Source: Enterovibrio sp045679545
Lineage (GTDB): Bacteria > Pseudomonadota > Gammaproteobacteria > Enterobacterales > Vibrionaceae
Assembly (NCBI RefSeq): GCF_045679545.1
Contig: NZ_CP166194.1
Location: 1,178,001-1,242,000, forward strand
Length of the DNA stretch: 64,000 nucleotides
Direction: 5' to 3'
In this document: one piece after another, positions 62,632-64,000 of the stretch
How positions within the stretch are numbered: the stretch's first letter is position 1
Layout: each line of letters starts with the position of its first letter
Translations under genes and position numbers: made by a program
The notes under the pieces: model-generated
Database searches by the model: none
Seen by the model: only the letters and a program-made list of their open reading frames with translations
Told to the model about the DNA's origin: nothing

Positions 62632-62655
62632 TTTTGGTTTTGGTTTTGGTTTTGG
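62632..62655. repeat. TTTTGG hexamer repeat, four copies
   Basis: Four perfect TTTTGG units in a row in the eda-dat gap. Confidence 0.9.
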
Positions 62656-63292
62656 GTTGCTACCTTGGCGATTAAAGCCGCATCGCATCTGGTTTCCAAG
62701 TGCACCTTGTTGCGCTGTTGTTTGATTTTTTATCATTGAGTTAAAAAATTCGCTTGTGTTCAAAAAATAGCTTTGTTATTTTTCGCAACAATCTCGAACA
62801 TCGCGCTTTTCGAGACACACGCGACACCGTGTTTAACGCCTTGGTTTGACACCCATGTTTTGCATGCAGTTGTCGCAAGTAGGTACTAGAGAGTGGTTCT
62901 CTGGTAGAAGGGCATTAATAGTGCAGTCCGGCCTAAGGAAGGCTTGGTGCATATTGAGGAACCCAACTGTGATTAAGTCATATACTCATTTCAGCTTCGT
63001 CTTACCCAACTGCAGTATTATTACTGAGCCTTGAACATTCTCGTCATTTGAGACGCATTTCTATCGCCTGAGCTTTTTATCACGACATGATCGTGACGCT
63101 TTGCGTAACTGAATCTGCGTTTCGAAACACACTTTGGTTTCCGATGACGACGCATGATGCGTTGATCACGGGTATTTCCCGAATTTTTCGGGGGTGTGCG
63201 CGACCTACATTCTGACGTTTTCTTTCCTCATCGCTTATAAACAGTGCTTGGGAATCGTGTGCGTCGATTAAACAGAATGCAGGAAGTGGAAC

Positions 63293-63313
63293 ATGGAAGA
63301 TCAAGAAAAATGA
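63293..63313 (+). CDS. Six-residue leader peptide before dat
   Basis: ATG at 63293 with AGGAAG 7 bases upstream encodes MEDQEK and ends in a TGA that overlaps the dat start as ATGA. dat itself lacks a well-spaced ribosome site, so its translation may depend on this leader by re-initiation. Confidence 0.45.
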   Translation: MEDQEK

Positions 63314-64000
63314 TTAGCTTCACCACTGACATCCAAGACACAAAAGCAACCCAAAACGTGCCCGTTTTAGACGGTTTACATGATCTTACGCCTGACGAGC
63401 TTTTGCTGAGTCAGGAACATTATGAATCCGAGGTTCGCTCTTACCCGCGTCGATTACCTCTCGCCATTGCAAAAGCATCAGGCGTGATGGTGGAAGACAG
63501 TCGCGGTCAGGTCTATATCGACTGCCTCGCTGGTGCGGGCACGTTGGCATTGGGGTATAACCACCCTGAAATCAATCAAGCACTGATTGAACAGCTTAAT
63601 GCCGGTATTCCTTACCAAACGCTCGATATCACGACGCCTGCTAAAGATCACTTTATCCGTGAGTTGATGGCATTCTTGCCACAAGACTTTGCTGAAAACG
63701 CCAAAATTCAATTCTGTGGCCCTTCGGGTGCAGATGCCGTGGAAGCGGCGATTAAATTGGCGAAGCAAACCACGGGTCGCAATACCATGGCTGCGTTTCA
63801 TGGTGCATACCATGGCATGACAAACGGCACCATGGCGCTAATGGGCAACCTCGGTACCAAAGCGCGCCGTCAAGGTCTGATGGCAGATGTTCACTTCCTG
63901 CCTTTCCCCTATAGCCTTCGCTGCCCGTTTGGTTTGCATGGCGAGCAGGGTGCTCGACAAGGTTTGCGCTATATCGAGCGTATGTTGGCCGATGACGAAA
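63310..64000 (+). CDS. dat: Diaminobutyrate-2-oxoglutarate aminotransferase, N-terminal part
   Basis: Class III PLP aminotransferase making L-2,4-diaminobutyrate from aspartate semialdehyde, used in Vibrio for norspermidine (dat-ddc) and in siderophore or ectoine routes. About 230 residues are visible: IDCLAGAGTLALGYNHPE, QFCGPSGADAVEAAIKLAKQ and FHGAYHGMTNGTMALMGN match Dat. The PLP lysine and C-terminal half lie beyond the window. Downstream partners are unknown, so the pathway is unresolved. Confidence 0.85.
   Translation, partial: MISFTTDIQDTKATQNVPVLDGLHDLTPDELLLSQEHYESEVRSYPRRLPLAIAKASGVMVEDSRGQVYIDCLAGAGTLALGYNHPEINQALIEQLNAGIPYQTLDITTPAKDHFIRELMAFLPQDFAENAKIQFCGPSGADAVEAAIKLAKQTTGRNTMAAFHGAYHGMTNGTMALMGNLGTKARRQGLMADVHFLPFPYSLRCPFGLHGEQGARQGLRYIERMLADDE

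Larger units (their letters stand above)
62499..63292. other. Long gap between eda and dat
   Basis: About 790 bases without a supportable gene apart from the leader peptide at 63293. It holds the 12-bp inverted repeat and the hexamer repeat; the short open frames at 62469-62739 and 62846-63034 lack ribosome sites and family features. Confidence 0.5.

Noticed and set aside
62469..62739. Overlapping plus-strand ORFs after eda
   Set aside because: They cross the eda terminator T-run and two low-complexity repeats; no homology features.

Overview
The window is chromosomal DNA of a marine gammaproteobacterium, most probably a member of the Vibrionaceae. The Grimontia/Enterovibrio side of the family is my best guess, but it is not proven. 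The reasons are near-collinear enteric/Vibrio housekeeping blocks (nrdAB-yfaE, ubiG-gyrA-serC, aroA-cmk-rpsA-ihfB-lapAB-pyrF, sapABCDF-pspFABC-ycjXF-tyrR, pykA-hexR, psrA-fadE-fabV), Vibrio-type TATACCCAAG inverted repeats, a DUF3360-like permease, and a diaminobutyrate aminotransferase.

Layout. 1-3422 (minus): gadB-gadC-glsA operon, a complete glutamine/glutamate acid-resistance module; glsA runs off the left edge. 3765-6620 (minus): three-gene TRAP transporter (dctP-dctQ-dctM) with an inverted repeat upstream. 7144-10910 (minus): aerobic ribonucleotide reductase nrdA-nrdB-yfaE. 11312-13039 (minus): HAD phosphatase, ubiG and an unannotated-looking 33-residue membrane peptide. 13427-28032 (mostly plus): gyrA, serC, an MBL hydrolase (minus), xanP with a PurR box, a pentapeptide-repeat ion channel, aroA, cmk, rpsA with a structured leader, ihfB, lapA-lapB and pyrF. 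28167-33426 (minus): sapABCDF. 33537-40439: phage-shock genes (pspF divergent from sigma-54-driven pspABC-ycjX-ycjF) and tyrR. 40462-45306: ogt, rimJ, pykA, hexR and a YeeZ-like SDR. 45307-46004 is a gene-free stretch with two look-alike minus-strand terminators that may end two small RNAs. 46005-50390: psrA, fadE, fabV. 50690-51404: tRNA cluster Cys, Gly, (broken Gly copy), fMet, Gly, Leu.

Accessory part. The 3' end of the tRNA-Leu gene is repeated at 55830-55863 together with its terminator. Between the copies lie a decayed tyrosine integrase, an IS5-type transposase scrap, a DUF3360-like permease, an unknown 254-residue protein and a 27-residue hydrophobic peptide. This looks like the remains of an integrated element.

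56555-62450 is the most interesting block: a fold-III PLP deaminase diverging from an RpiR-family regulator, an N-acyl-D-amino-acid deacylase, a RidA protein, a 2-keto-3-deoxygluconate kinase and a KDPG aldolase. Read as one pathway, these genes would deacetylate N-acetyl-D-glucosaminate (the aldonic acid released by oxidative chitin cleavage), deaminate/dehydrate it to KDG, and feed pyruvate and glyceraldehyde-3-phosphate to central metabolism. The window ends inside dat, which is preceded by a six-codon leader peptide.

All assignments come from reading the sequence and from remembered family features; no database search was run.
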